DNA of 64,000 bases from Vibrio porteresiae DSM 19223 (GTDB lineage Bacteria; Pseudomonadota; Gammaproteobacteria; Enterobacterales; Vibrionaceae): the NCBI RefSeq assembly GCF_024347055.1, contig NZ_AP024895.1, positions 3,410,001 to 3,474,000 of the forward strand, in the 5' to 3' direction. Under the pieces are notes generated by a model. It had not been told where the DNA came from and made no database searches. It worked only from the letters and a program-made list of their open reading frames with translations. Each line of letters opens with the position of its first letter. The stretch's first letter is position 1. Below, in pieces: positions 15,287 to 24,831 of this stretch. The position numbers and the translations under genes were made by a program.

Positions 15287-16381
15287 TTAGGTCAGGCATA
15301 ACTCTTCAAAACGTGGGCTGCACACCACTTGGTTACGGCCACCGTGTTTGGCGCAGTAAAGGTTATTGTCAGCAATATCGAGCCGCTGAACAAAGGAGCT
15401 TCCCTCTTCACTGTAACAGATACCAATACTGGTCGTGATTTGGCTGCCTTCATGACAAGTCAAACGACTGATAGCACGTCGCAAACGTTCGGCAAGCTGC
15501 CATACCTGCGCTGGACGAGCATCGAGGGTAACCACCAAAAATTCTTCGCCACCCCAGCGCCCCACGACATCATGGTCAGCCGTCAGCGATTTTAACGTGT
15601 GGGCAAAGTCCACCAGCACTTGGTCACCCGCTGAATGTCCATATTGATCATTAATCCGTTTAAAGTGGTCAATATCAAGCATCAAAATAGCGTAACGGCT
15701 CGAATCGATACTCTTTTCGTCATGCACATCACGCATTGCGCGCTCAATACCTCTTCTATTCAATAGGTTAGTCAGTGGGTCAACCTGAATATAGTACTCT
15801 AGTGCGACAGCACGCGCCTGATGGCTATTGTTATCAACCCTTAATTTCAACGCCGTCCCTAGCAGCACAACATAGGCAAGATGGGCAATGCCAATATTCA
15901 TCACCACCCCCATCGTGTCCTCTAAAGAATAATGAGAACGCAAAGCGATAAAGTGCCCCACGATGGTCAACACAAAAACCACTATGGTAGTGGGCACCGC
16001 TTTTTTCACTTCTAAGAACAGATAGGCAATGACGTAGTTAAGGCCAAGCCACTGAGCCGCATTAGAAAACAGCCCATTAACACCGAGATGATGCCAAATA
16101 CTGGTACTGATAAGATAAGAAGAAACAACGACATAAGCCATAAAGTGCAATGACTGAGGGTTAAACCACTGGGTATAGGTCAGCAGATAAATCACACCGA
16201 AGAGCACTATGCAGATAGGATAAGCCCACGCATCAAAATGAACGATAATGCCGCTGGTTTCATCCACTGTCCAAATAGCCGCAAAACAAAATATCGCAAA
16301 CATCAAGAGTCGTCTGAACAGCACTGGAGAAAGTGGTGAATAAGTCGTAATAGGCGAATCCAGATTTTCCATAGAGAGCAT
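15287..16381 (-). CDS. Membrane diguanylate cyclase (GGDEF domain)
   Basis: This is a 364-residue protein. The N-terminal 190 residues hold about six membrane helices (from LLMFAIFCFAAIWTV to LAYVVLLGTALKL). The C-terminal GGDEF domain is intact: DPLTNLLNRRGIE, LDIDHFKRINDQYGH, then the active-site GGEEF. It should make cyclic di-GMP from two GTP at the inner membrane. The membrane part has no recognised ligand-binding family. The gene runs toward the interrupted greB, with 62 bp between its stop and the greB start, and is divergent from tex. Confidence 0.93.
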   Translation of the reverse strand: MLSMENLDSPITTYSPLSPVLFRRLLMFAIFCFAAIWTVDETSGIIVHFDAWAYPICIVLFGVIYLLTYTQWFNPQSLHFMAYVVVSSYLISTSIWHHLGVNGLFSNAAQWLGLNYVIAYLFLEVKKAVPTTIVVFVLTIVGHFIALRSHYSLEDTMGVVMNIGIAHLAYVVLLGTALKLRVDNNSHQARAVALEYYIQVDPLTNLLNRRGIERAMRDVHDEKSIDSSRYAILMLDIDHFKRINDQYGHSAGDQVLVDFAHTLKSLTADHDVVGRWGGEEFLVVTLDARPAQVWQLAERLRRAISRLTCHEGSQITTSIGICYSEEGSSFVQRLDIADNNLYCAKHGGRNQVVCSPRFEELCLT

Positions 16382-16676
16382 CTCTGGTTAAAAAAGTAGC
16401 AATCACATTTCTAGGCGGCGCATTATACTGATATTCACGATGAATAACTCCGAACTTGTTGAAATAACACTCACTTTTGTTTTGGTGTCTCATAAATACG
16501 GCGCAGCTATTCATTGTTGAGACAAATACAACCCCACTGAATGTAAAAGCTTTGCAAGAGGTGATAAATCTGAGTTATTCAACACAAATTCCCCCTCAAT
16601 CCCTTTTTAACCCTAGAAAAACAGGCTAAAAAGCCCCATACATACAACTTGAATTCCCTATCAAAGAGTTACACGG

Positions 16677-18998
16677 ATGAGCCAAGCTATCTGTAAATTG
16701 ATTGCTCAAGAGCTACAAGTTCGCCCTGAGCAAGTTATTGCTGCTGTACAACTGATCGACGACGGCAACACGGTTCCTTTCATTGCTCGTTATCGTAAAG
16801 AGGTAACGGGTGGCCTAGACGACACCCAATTGCGTACTTTGGACAGCCGTCTTTCCTATCTAAGAGAGCTCGATGATCGTCGCCAAACCATTCTTAAATC
16901 CATCTCAGACCAAGGTAAGTTAACCCCTGAGCTGGAAAAAGAGATTCTAGAAACCGACAGCAAAACCCGTCTAGAAGATCTCTATTTACCTTATAAACCT
17001 AAACGTCGCACCAAAGGCCAAATAGCCATTGAAGCGGGGTTGGAACCATTAGCCGACACGTTGTGGAATAATCCACAAACCGATCCTGAGCAAGAAGCGG
17101 CTAAGTTCTTTAATACTGAGCACAATATTCTAGATACCAAGGCAGCTCTCGATGGCGCGCGCGCTATCATCATGGAGCGCATTGCTGAAGATGCAAACCT
17201 TCTGGAAACCCTACGCCAATATCTCACCCGTAATGCTGAGCTGGTTTCAAAAGTGATTCCCGGTAAAGAACAAGAAGGCGAGAAATTCAAAGATTACTTT
17301 GAGCAACGTGAGCAAATCGCCAAAGTACCCTCTCACCGTGCTTTAGCGATGCTACGTGGCCGTAATGAAGGCTTCTTAACCCTCACAATGAATGCCGATC
17401 CCGGTCAAGAAGAGTCGAGCCGCGAGTCATACTGTGAAAGCTTAATTGCCCAGCACTACAATATTCATCTCAACAACGCTCCCGCTGATAGCTGGCGCAA
17501 ACAGACCATCAGTTGGGCATGGCGCATTAAAGTCGCTATGCACATGGAAACTGAACTAATGAGCGCAATGAAAGAACGCGCCGAGATCGAAGCCATTGAT
17601 GTGTTTGCCACCAACCTAAAAGATCTTTTGATGGCAGCACCTGCTGGTCCGAAAGCCACGCTGGGGCTTGACCCAGGTCTGCGTACGGGTTGTAAGGTCG
17701 CAGTGGTTGATGCCACTGGTAAAGTGCTGGCGACCGACACCATTTACCCTCATGCACCACACAAGAAATATGACCAAGCGATGCAATCTGTAGCGAAATT
17801 GATCAAACAGTTTGATGTGGATTTGATTGCCATTGGTAATGGTACAGCTTCTCGCGAAACCGATGCCTTTGCGGCTGACCTTATCAAGCGTGCTGGTCTG
17901 AAAATTCAGAAAGTCACCGTGAGTGAAGCAGGCGCTTCCGTTTACTCCGCTTCCGAGTTGGCTGCGAAAGAATTTCCTAATATGGATGTGTCGCTGCGTG
18001 GCGCAGTTTCGATTGCTCGTCGTCTGCAAGACCCTCTAGCTGAGCTGGTAAAAATTGATCCTAAATCGATTGGAGTGGGCCAATACCAACACGATGTAAG
18101 TCAATCTTTGCTCTCTAAACGCCTTGATGCGGTCGTGGAAGACTGTGTAAACGCCGTGGGTGTTGACTTAAATACCGCCTCTCCAGCGCTATTAACACGC
18201 GTTGCGGGGCTTTCTACTACTCTGGCGCAAAACATTGTCGATTACCGCGATGAAAATGGTCGCTTCCAATCTCGTGCAGAATTGAAAAAAGTGGCACGTT
18301 TGGGGCCAAAAGCATTTGAACAGTGTGCTGGTTTCCTACGCATTATGGACGGTAAAAACCCGCTTGATGCCTCCGCAGTTCACCCTGAAGCTTATCCAGT
18401 AGTGAAGAACATTGCCGAGAAGAACCACAAAGAGCTACAAACTCTGATTGGTAATAGCGATTTTCTGCGCCAATTACGCGCTGTTGATTACACCGATGAG
18501 CACTTTGGTGTGCCAACCGTGACAGACATCATCAAAGAGTTGGACAAACCGGGTCGTGACCCTCGCCCAGAGTTCAAAACCGCCACGTTCGCTGATGGCG
18601 TGACTGAGATGAAAGACCTCGAAGTGGGAATGATCTTGGAAGGTGTGGTTTCAAACGTGGCAAACTTTGGTGCCTTTGTCGATATCGGCGTTCACCAAGA
18701 TGGTCTAGTGCATATTTCAGCTCTGACCGATCGCTTCATCTCTGACCCACGTGAAGTGGTCAAAGCGGGCGATATCGTCAAAGTAAAAGTGATGGAAGTG
18801 GATGTGCAGCGTAAACGTATTGGCCTATCCATGCGCCTAACCGATGAGCCGGGACAAGATAATCGAGCATCAAGTCAAACTCGCTCAACAGCGCCTAAAT
18901 CATCTGAGCAGCGTCAGAATAAACGCCACGACAACCATAGCGACAATGGTGCAATGAGCGGTGCTTTCGCCGCTGCCTTTGCTAAAGCCAAGCGCTAA
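16677..18998 (+). CDS. tex: Tex, S1-domain RNA-binding transcription accessory protein
   Basis: This 773-residue protein has the usual Tex length. Order of domains: N-terminal helical HTH-like region (VPFIARYRKEVTGGLDDTQL), a YqgF/RuvC-like domain (TLGLDPGLRTGCKVAVVD), helix-hairpin-helix units (LNTASPALLTRVAGL) and an S1 RNA-binding domain at about 645-715 (GVVSNVANFGAFVDIGVHQD). A basic, low-complexity tail follows. Tex binds nucleic acids and influences transcription and stress tolerance. It is preceded by a short gap from the divergent diguanylate cyclase and ends in a terminator. It normally neighbours greB in vibrios, which supports the reconstruction of the original locus. Confidence 0.97.
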   Translation: MSQAICKLIAQELQVRPEQVIAAVQLIDDGNTVPFIARYRKEVTGGLDDTQLRTLDSRLSYLRELDDRRQTILKSISDQGKLTPELEKEILETDSKTRLEDLYLPYKPKRRTKGQIAIEAGLEPLADTLWNNPQTDPEQEAAKFFNTEHNILDTKAALDGARAIIMERIAEDANLLETLRQYLTRNAELVSKVIPGKEQEGEKFKDYFEQREQIAKVPSHRALAMLRGRNEGFLTLTMNADPGQEESSRESYCESLIAQHYNIHLNNAPADSWRKQTISWAWRIKVAMHMETELMSAMKERAEIEAIDVFATNLKDLLMAAPAGPKATLGLDPGLRTGCKVAVVDATGKVLATDTIYPHAPHKKYDQAMQSVAKLIKQFDVDLIAIGNGTASRETDAFAADLIKRAGLKIQKVTVSEAGASVYSASELAAKEFPNMDVSLRGAVSIARRLQDPLAELVKIDPKSIGVGQYQHDVSQSLLSKRLDAVVEDCVNAVGVDLNTASPALLTRVAGLSTTLAQNIVDYRDENGRFQSRAELKKVARLGPKAFEQCAGFLRIMDGKNPLDASAVHPEAYPVVKNIAEKNHKELQTLIGNSDFLRQLRAVDYTDEHFGVPTVTDIIKELDKPGRDPRPEFKTATFADGVTEMKDLEVGMILEGVVSNVANFGAFVDIGVHQDGLVHISALTDRFISDPREVVKAGDIVKVKVMEVDVQRKRIGLSMRLTDEPGQDNRASSQTRSTAPKSSEQRQNKRHDNHSDNGAMSGAFAAAFAKAKR

Positions 18999-19043
18999 CC
19001 GTTCAAGTTTAGATAAAGCAAACCAATTGCTCGATAAAAAAAG

Positions 19044-19071
19044 CCCCACGCATCGACGTGGGGTTTTGTTT
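19044..19071 (+). terminator. Rho-independent terminator of tex
   Basis: Hairpin CCCCACG-(CATCGA)-CGTGGGG followed by TTTTGTTT, 45 bp after the tex stop. Confidence 0.9.
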
Positions 19072-19109
19072 GCTAATCTAAGAAAAGAGCGTGGCAGATA
19101 CCCTTTTCA

Positions 19110-19580
19110 CTACAAGACAGCAATCACTTCTGATGGCGTATTCGGTGCCACAGCATGACCGTAATGGAATTTAATCACGGTTCGCCTTCGAGCCATTTTG
19201 CCTTCAGTAATCACCGCATCAATGATCCGTCTTGGCAAACGAAACCGCATCGCATAGCCCTTACCCTGGCTTTCACTGTAAGAAGAGAGGGCCAACAGAC
19301 CAAACAATCTATCCAGTTCACTCTTTGGTTCCTCGTGATGAGAAGCCAGAGTCTCAGACTCTTCAGCTGTTTCATAACTCGGATGCTCCGAAGGATCCCA
19401 AGATGGACGTCGTCTACGTTTCTCATCCTCTTTTATCTTACGTTCAGCGTTGGCTTTTGCTAACTCTTCAGGAGGCAATACAGGCTCTCTGACCCGATTA
19501 TCTCTTGCCACCTGCTCCGTCTGCACATTCACTGATGGGGCGATAAGTGGCACGTTGACATTGGTCGGTGACACAATCAT
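19110..19580 (-). CDS. Conserved hypothetical protein with charged central region
   Basis: This 156-residue protein has a proline/valine-rich N terminus (SPTNVNVPLIAPSVNVQ), a highly charged middle (ERKIKEDEKRRRRPSWDP) and a C-terminal part ending in VAPNTPSEVIAVL. No enzyme motif, signal peptide or membrane helix was found. Genes of this type occur at the same locus beside tex in other vibrios, where they have sometimes been labelled Lon-related without visible Lon motifs. I see no protease domain. Its stop faces the tex terminator (convergent). Confidence 0.75.
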   Translation of the reverse strand: MIVSPTNVNVPLIAPSVNVQTEQVARDNRVREPVLPPEELAKANAERKIKEDEKRRRRPSWDPSEHPSYETAEESETLASHHEEPKSELDRLFGLLALSSYSESQGKGYAMRFRLPRRIIDAVITEGKMARRRTVIKFHYGHAVAPNTPSEVIAVL

Positions 19581-19716
19581 AGCTGATACCTCCTCAGCAT
19601 CGCCCTACTCTTCGGAGTCACCTCCTATTGAGTTAGTTTATATATCGACCAATGAATAAAAAAGATGAGTCATTAGAAGGAAATAATTTAGGCGTTCTTA
19701 ATACTGATTATGTGTA

Positions 19717-20493
19717 TTAATACTGATGCACAAAGTCGATCAGACGATCGCAGAATGGCTCCAGTTCTGTCATAAAAGGCGCATGAGAAGAGTGCATGAA
19801 TACCGTTTTATGACTGCGCGGATAGAGCACATCCAACTCGTCAGCCACTTTAACCGGCACTAACCCATCTAAGCGACCATACATACGAAGGAACGGTTGT
19901 TTAACCTGTTTTAAGGGTTCACGAACATCAACATCAGCAAGAATCTTTAGTCCAGCTAGCAAAGCTTCTTGATTAGGCTCAGGCCTGGTCAGTACCGATT
20001 TTTTCAACAGTTTCACATCTTGACGTGCTGACGGGCTGCCCATCGCTTGCAAAGCCATAAAACGATCCACCGTGCCATGAAAATCTTGCATCAGTTGCTC
20101 GGTAAAGTTATCGAGTACTTGGGGCTGAATACCTCGCCAAGGACGCTCGGCGGCAAATTTAGGAGAAGAAGCGACCGTTACTAACTGGCTCACATAGTCA
20201 GGGTGATGAATAGCAATATGAGAAGCAACTAAACCACCTAATGACCAACCAACCCACACGGCATTTTTGGGGGCTTGCTGCAAAACCGCTAACGCTATGC
20301 TCTCCAAATCAAAAGCCGGTGCGTTGGCACTCAAACCATACCCAGGTAAATCCACCACGTGCACGCGAACATAACGACTTAATACTTCTGCAGTTTGTTG
20401 CCATACAGCACCGTTCATTCCCCAACCATGCAGCAATACTACATCCTGTCCTGTCCCTGACACCTGCCAGTACAACTCTGTGCTCATTCGCAA
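19717..20493 (-). CDS. bioH: BioH, pimeloyl-ACP methyl ester carboxylesterase
   Basis: This 258-residue alpha/beta hydrolase has the oxyanion start LLHGWGMNG, nucleophile elbow GWSLGG, the acid residue in YGRLDGLVP and the histidine in SSHAPF, in canonical order. BioH hydrolyses the methyl ester of pimeloyl-ACP, ending the disguised fatty-acid stage of biotin synthesis in the cytoplasm. It is divergent from comF, the standard arrangement in gamma-proteobacteria. Length is normal. Confidence 0.95.
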   Translation of the reverse strand: MRMSTELYWQVSGTGQDVVLLHGWGMNGAVWQQTAEVLSRYVRVHVVDLPGYGLSANAPAFDLESIALAVLQQAPKNAVWVGWSLGGLVASHIAIHHPDYVSQLVTVASSPKFAAERPWRGIQPQVLDNFTEQLMQDFHGTVDRFMALQAMGSPSARQDVKLLKKSVLTRPEPNQEALLAGLKILADVDVREPLKQVKQPFLRMYGRLDGLVPVKVADELDVLYPRSHKTVFMHSSHAPFMTELEPFCDRLIDFVHQY

Positions 20494-20570
20494 ATTCTCC
20501 TACTTTTTTCCACCTCATCCAGCTCACAAGATACGCATAATCGAGGCATTTCTGTTGACTGGTCACCGCT

Positions 20571-21278
20571 ATGGTATCGAATTGGCTACAAAAAACCATC
20601 CGCTCACTCTCTCCCGCGCAGTGCCATTTGTGCCGCTTGCCTTTAGCTGCCACCGATCAACACTACTTTTGCCAAGCATGCTTAATGCAATTCCCTGTGA
20701 TTCCTCGTTGCAAACGGTGTGGGCTGGTGACCACAAAACCGGTAGAACAATGCGGCCGCTGCCTGAAAAAGCCGCCTATCTGGCACTCATTATCCTGCAT
20801 TGGTGATTATCACTACCCATTAAGCCAGCTTACTCACCAATTCAAATATCAGCGCGCGTTTTGGTTAGCGCCACCACTTTCTCAATTACTCACGCAACAC
20901 ATTGGTGAACCTGCCCCCGTGATTACTGCGGTACCACTCCATTGGCGTCGTTATCTTTGGCGCGGTTTTAATCAGAGCGATCTACTTGCTCGACAATTGA
21001 GTCAACAGATGAATTGTGAATATTGGCCTTTTCTATTTCACCGCACACGAGCCACACCACATCAACAAGGACTGTCGCGCCATCAAAGGCTCACCAACTT
21101 AAAAGGGGCTTTCTATCTGCATTCTCTCCCTTATCCGGTTGAGCATGTTGCTATTGTTGATGATGTCGTGACCACAGGCAGCACAGTGAAACAATTGTGT
21201 CGCTTATTACTTGATGTTGGCGTGCAAAGAGTGGATATTTACTGCCTATGTCGCACTCCTGAACCAACCGATTCTTGA
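20571..21278 (+). CDS. comF: ComF-family phosphoribosyltransferase-like protein
   Basis: This 235-residue protein has an N-terminal zinc-binding cysteine cluster (CHLCRLPL, CQACL, CKRCG, CGRC), then a phosphoribosyltransferase fold with the PRPP-binding motif AIVDDVVTTGST near residue 205. ComF/GntX proteins take part in DNA uptake and transformation in competent bacteria, relevant to chitin-induced competence in Vibrio. It is transcribed away from bioH and followed closely by nfuA. Confidence 0.93.
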   Translation: MVSNWLQKTIRSLSPAQCHLCRLPLAATDQHYFCQACLMQFPVIPRCKRCGLVTTKPVEQCGRCLKKPPIWHSLSCIGDYHYPLSQLTHQFKYQRAFWLAPPLSQLLTQHIGEPAPVITAVPLHWRRYLWRGFNQSDLLARQLSQQMNCEYWPFLFHRTRATPHQQGLSRHQRLTNLKGAFYLHSLPYPVEHVAIVDDVVTTGSTVKQLCRLLLDVGVQRVDIYCLCRTPEPTDS

Positions 21279-21372
21279 TCGGAAACAAGCCTTATTTAAA
21301 AAGGACTGGATCATACGGAAGACAGGAGTAAAATGTGCTCTAATAGCCTACAAAATTACTCAGGTATTCGTC

Positions 21373-21960
21373 GTGTCAAATTCAATTACTATTACAGAAT
21401 CCGCCCAATCACACTTTGCAAAACTGCTTGGGCAGCAGCCTGAAGGTACTAACATCCGCGTATTCGTAGTTAACCCAGGAACTCAAAACGCAGAATGTGG
21501 TGTTTCTTACTGCCCACCAGAAGCAGTAGAAGCGACCGATACTGAAGTACCATTTACAGGTTTTTCCGCTTATGTTGATGAACTTAGTCTTCCATTTTTA
21601 GAAGATGCCGTTATTGATTTCGTCACTGACAAAATGGGTTCTCAGCTAACGCTAAAAGCACCTAACGCAAAAATGCGCAAAGTGTCTGACGATGCACCAC
21701 TGATTGAGCGTCTTGAGTATGTTATTCAAACTCAAGTAAACCCTCAGCTCGCAGGTCACGGTGGTCACATTCAACTTGTTGATATTACTGACGACGGCGT
21801 TGCGCTTATCACCTTTGGCGGTGGCTGTAACGGCTGTTCAATGGTTGATGTGACGCTAAAAGATGGTATCGAAAAGCAGCTGCTTGCTGAATTTGCTGGT
21901 GAGCTCACTGCGGTGAAAGATTCCACCGAACACGATCGTGGTGATCACTCATTCTACTAA
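21373..21960 (+). CDS. nfuA: NfuA, Fe/S biogenesis protein
   Basis: I chose the GTG at 21373 (195 residues), which matches the usual NfuA length; the frame is open further upstream into comF. The N-terminal A-type-like domain (ITITESAQSHFAKLL) lacks its cluster cysteines as expected. The C-terminal Nfu domain has the CxxC motif GGGCNGCSM that binds a shared 4Fe-4S cluster. NfuA delivers clusters to apo-targets under oxidative stress or iron limitation. A terminator follows directly. Confidence 0.96.
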   Translation: MSNSITITESAQSHFAKLLGQQPEGTNIRVFVVNPGTQNAECGVSYCPPEAVEATDTEVPFTGFSAYVDELSLPFLEDAVIDFVTDKMGSQLTLKAPNAKMRKVSDDAPLIERLEYVIQTQVNPQLAGHGGHIQLVDITDDGVALITFGGGCNGCSMVDVTLKDGIEKQLLAEFAGELTAVKDSTEHDRGDHSFY

Positions 21961-21973
21961 GAATGATTTGAAA

Positions 21974-22007
21974 AAAAGCTGATGCCTTGCATCAGCTTTT
22001 TTGTTTT
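21974..22007 (+). terminator. Rho-independent terminator after nfuA
   Basis: Stem AAAAGCTGATG/CATCAGCTTTT with loop CCTTG, followed by a T run, 13 bp after the nfuA stop. Confidence 0.93.
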
Positions 22008-22080
22008 GCGCCACCAACAAAATTTTCAAATGTCCTTGTTTTCTCATATAGTAAAAACAAACGATATTAGGAGCCGAAGC

Positions 22081-22662
22081 ATGCCACCAAAACCAGTACC
22101 CGAGATCTTGGCTAAACAGACTGTTGCCAAATCACGTTTATTTTCTATCGAGTCGCTGGATCTGCGTTTTTCTAATGGTGTTGAACGCACCTATGAACGT
22201 ATGGCACCTTCGGGACGCAATGCCGTGATGATGGTTCCGATCACCGCTCAAGGGGATATTCTGTTAGTTCGCGAATACGCAGCTGGCACAGAAAATTACG
22301 AACTTGGTTTTCCCAAAGGGTTAATCGACCCCGGAGAGACACCGATGGAAGCCGCCAACCGAGAGCTCAAAGAAGAGATCGGCTTTGGCGCTGACCGCCT
22401 CACTCCGCTAAAAGAAGTGATTTTGGCACCATCTTATTTTTCTAGCAGAATGACTTTATTCATCGCTCAAGATCTCTATCCAGAGCAACTTGAAGGGGAT
22501 GAACCTGAACCACTTGAGTTACTCCGCTGGCCATTAGCTCAAGCTGAAGAGCTTCTGACTCATCTCGATTTTTGTGAGGCTCGCAGTATCACAGCCTTAA
22601 TGCTAACGCTACGTCACTTAAAACTCATTGGTGAAGCTAGCGATTCAATGCCAAAGGACTAA
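22081..22662 (+). CDS. nudE: NudE, ADP compounds hydrolase
   Basis: I chose the ATG at 22081 (193 residues), preceded by AGGAG. The Nudix box GLIDPGETPMEAANRELKEE is complete, with the REXXEE core. NudE hydrolyses ADP-ribose, NADH and Ap2A/Ap3A. It is followed 4 nt later by cysQ, so the two form an operon, as usual in enterobacteria and vibrios. Confidence 0.94.
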   Translation: MPPKPVPEILAKQTVAKSRLFSIESLDLRFSNGVERTYERMAPSGRNAVMMVPITAQGDILLVREYAAGTENYELGFPKGLIDPGETPMEAANRELKEEIGFGADRLTPLKEVILAPSYFSSRMTLFIAQDLYPEQLEGDEPEPLELLRWPLAQAEELLTHLDFCEARSITALMLTLRHLKLIGEASDSMPKD

Positions 22663-22666
22663 ACAC

Positions 22667-23494
22667 ATGCCAACAGCAAAAGATTTATCTCATCTCATCC
22701 CTGACGTTATCTCGATTGCACGTGCGGCTGGGCAGTTGATTCTCGATATCTATGAGAACAAGTCTTATGAAGCGTATACCAAAGCAGATCACACACCAGT
22801 GACCAGCGCCGACTTCGCTGCACACAAATTGGTCACCGAGCGCCTAAAAGAGCTAACGCCCGATATTCCAGTGCTGTCAGAAGAAGCCGCTAATATTGAC
22901 CTTGAAACTCGTGAAAAATGGGAACGCTATTGGTTGGTCGACCCGCTCGATGGCACTCAAGAATTCATCGCTCGTAGCGGCGATTTTGCGACCATTATCG
23001 CCTTAGTAGAACATAACCGTCCGGTCATGGGGGTCGTATACGGCCCAGTCTCTGGCGTGACTTACTACGCTTATTCAGGTAAAGGCGCGTGGAAAATTCC
23101 CGACATGAACGACAGCATTCGCATCAACACTCACAAACACGAATTGCCACATCCTTCTATCGCTATTGCCATTAGTCGTCGCCAAGATATCAACCGTATC
23201 ACCAGTCAACTCAGCGATGCTTGGAACTATGAATTGGTCCCACTGGGATCAGCTGCGCTAAAAGCCTGCTTAGTGGCCGAAGGTGCTGTCGATTGTTATC
23301 TGCGTTTAGGACCAACCGGAGAATGGGATACCGCCGCGACGCAATGTATCGTCCAAGAAGCCGGTGGCAACATTCTCAGCACCCTATTAAACCCGCTTTC
23401 TTATAACGAACGGGACACCCTTGAGAACCCGAATTTCATTGTGTTAGGGGATCCTAACTTGCCTTGGAATGAGATTTTGCAAGTCGCCGAATAA
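22667..23494 (+). CDS. cysQ: CysQ, 3'(2'),5'-bisphosphate nucleotidase
   Basis: I chose the ATG at 22667, just after the nudE stop (275 residues). It belongs to the inositol monophosphatase family: metal-binding SEEAANIDLE, DPLDGTQEF and C-terminal GEWDTAATQCIV. CysQ hydrolyses PAP and PAPS to AMP/APS, removing the by-product of sulfate assimilation. The start is translationally close to nudE, and a terminator follows. Confidence 0.95.
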   Translation: MPTAKDLSHLIPDVISIARAAGQLILDIYENKSYEAYTKADHTPVTSADFAAHKLVTERLKELTPDIPVLSEEAANIDLETREKWERYWLVDPLDGTQEFIARSGDFATIIALVEHNRPVMGVVYGPVSGVTYYAYSGKGAWKIPDMNDSIRINTHKHELPHPSIAIAISRRQDINRITSQLSDAWNYELVPLGSAALKACLVAEGAVDCYLRLGPTGEWDTAATQCIVQEAGGNILSTLLNPLSYNERDTLENPNFIVLGDPNLPWNEILQVAE

Positions 23495-23526
23495 TCGGGA
23501 CCACACTCGAAACGGCAGGAAAAGCA

Positions 23527-23548
23527 AAAGGGACGCGAGCGTCCCTTT
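23527..23548. terminator. Bidirectional terminator between cysQ and epsN
   Basis: Stem AAAGGGACG/CGTCCCTTT with a 4-nt loop between the convergent ends of cysQ and epsN. Confidence 0.8.
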
Positions 23549-23555
23549 CCTATGA

Positions 23556-24308
23556 TTAAAATCGGCCTTGTTGTTGGAAATGATAGCGTCCCTGACCATC
23601 AGGATTGGGCAAATGCTTTAACAAATCGCCTAACTCTTTGGGAAACTGGCTTCCAGGTTTAAACCATGCCTGAGCTTGGTAACGACGATTAGCCTCCACC
23701 GTCGCTGAAAACTCACTGCTTACCTCTTGGTTGCCCTGATTGCCTTTCACGTCGATACGACTATCTTTACACGTAACATCGGCAATCACTTGACCTAGAT
23801 TGACTGCTCCGACAGGGCTACTCACCGCCCCCTTAGTCCAAGCTAGTGTGCCTTTTGCTTCAGAGCACCATGGCGCCGCATAATGATAGTCACGCAGGGT
23901 CAATTCAATTTGTCCCGTTAAATCGACTGGTTGACGGATATAACTCGTTACCTGAGCAGCAGGCAGAGAGACCAACAGGCTCTTAGCAAAAACGCCGCCA
24001 AAGCCAATTCCAACCACACCACGACCACGGACATTCATTTCACTGCCCTGACCAAAGCGTGTTGAGACTGCTACTTTCCCAGTAAACAAAGACGCTAAGT
24101 GCATGTCCCAGTTCACGCTGCCGAGATCGTAACTTAACCATCGTACTTGTTCTGCTTGACCATGCCATACCGTGCCAGATACCCCATCAATTTTTAATTG
24201 GCGAGGCAATGGCAGGTGATTCAATGTCACGGTTGCTGGAAGATGGGCAATGACACTCACCACAAAAACAGCGATGAGAAGAGTGACCAATGCAATTGTC
24301 TTACGCAC
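23556..24308 (-). CDS. epsN: Type II secretion protein N
   Basis: This 250-residue protein has an N-terminal membrane anchor (TIALVTLLIAVFVVSVIA) and a beta-rich periplasmic part (VSGTVWHGQAEQVRW). It is the last gene of the eps operon and belongs to the GspN family, which is associated with the inner-membrane platform. Its start lies 1 nt past the epsM stop. This protein is not always essential for secretion. Confidence 0.93.
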   Translation of the reverse strand: MRKTIALVTLLIAVFVVSVIAHLPATVTLNHLPLPRQLKIDGVSGTVWHGQAEQVRWLSYDLGSVNWDMHLASLFTGKVAVSTRFGQGSEMNVRGRGVVGIGFGGVFAKSLLVSLPAAQVTSYIRQPVDLTGQIELTLRDYHYAAPWCSEAKGTLAWTKGAVSSPVGAVNLGQVIADVTCKDSRIDVKGNQGNQEVSSEFSATVEANRRYQAQAWFKPGSQFPKELGDLLKHLPNPDGQGRYHFQQQGRF

Positions 24309-24309
24309 C

Positions 24310-24819
24310 TCAAATACCTCGTTTAATTTGGAGACGTTTTACTTCAACAACACCCGGCTGCTTTGCTTGATCGATATCGAGGAACTGCACTGAGATCCCC
24401 TGATTTTCCTGCAAAAAAGCGATCCAGTTCAGCAGTTGATTAAATGGCAAAGGCTGCACCCATACCTGCATCGAGTCGTCATTACGTGGTTGCACACGAA
24501 TCAAATCGATATTGAAATCGCGTGTTGAAGTGGCAATCACTTGGTTGAGAGGTTGTTGTATCTGGCTTTTACCACCTTGCTTGCGTAAGGCGGTAATTTG
24601 ATCCGCTTTATGGGAAACCCAACCTAACAATTGTTTTTCCGTGTGAATTCGCATTTGAGCTTGGTTTGCTCGCTCTTGAAGCGGCTGCCAAATTCCCCAA
24701 TAAAATCCACCAATGACTAGGCACACTGCGCCAATCATCACTAAACGCTGCTCACGTTGAGTGATACTTCCCCACCACTGTTTTGCTTGAGCCAATATAG
24801 GATCGAATCGTTTTTTCAT
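24310..24819 (-). CDS. epsM: Type II secretion protein M
   Basis: This 169-residue bitopic protein has a short cytoplasmic tail (SITQREQRL), one membrane helix (LVMIGAVCLVIGGFYWGIW) and a periplasmic ferredoxin-like domain. EpsM dimerises with EpsL in the assembly platform. It follows epsL by 12 nt. Confidence 0.95.
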   Translation of the reverse strand: MKKRFDPILAQAKQWWGSITQREQRLVMIGAVCLVIGGFYWGIWQPLQERANQAQMRIHTEKQLLGWVSHKADQITALRKQGGKSQIQQPLNQVIATSTRDFNIDLIRVQPRNDDSMQVWVQPLPFNQLLNWIAFLQENQGISVQFLDIDQAKQPGVVEVKRLQIKRGI

Positions 24820-24831
24820 CGTCTACTTGTC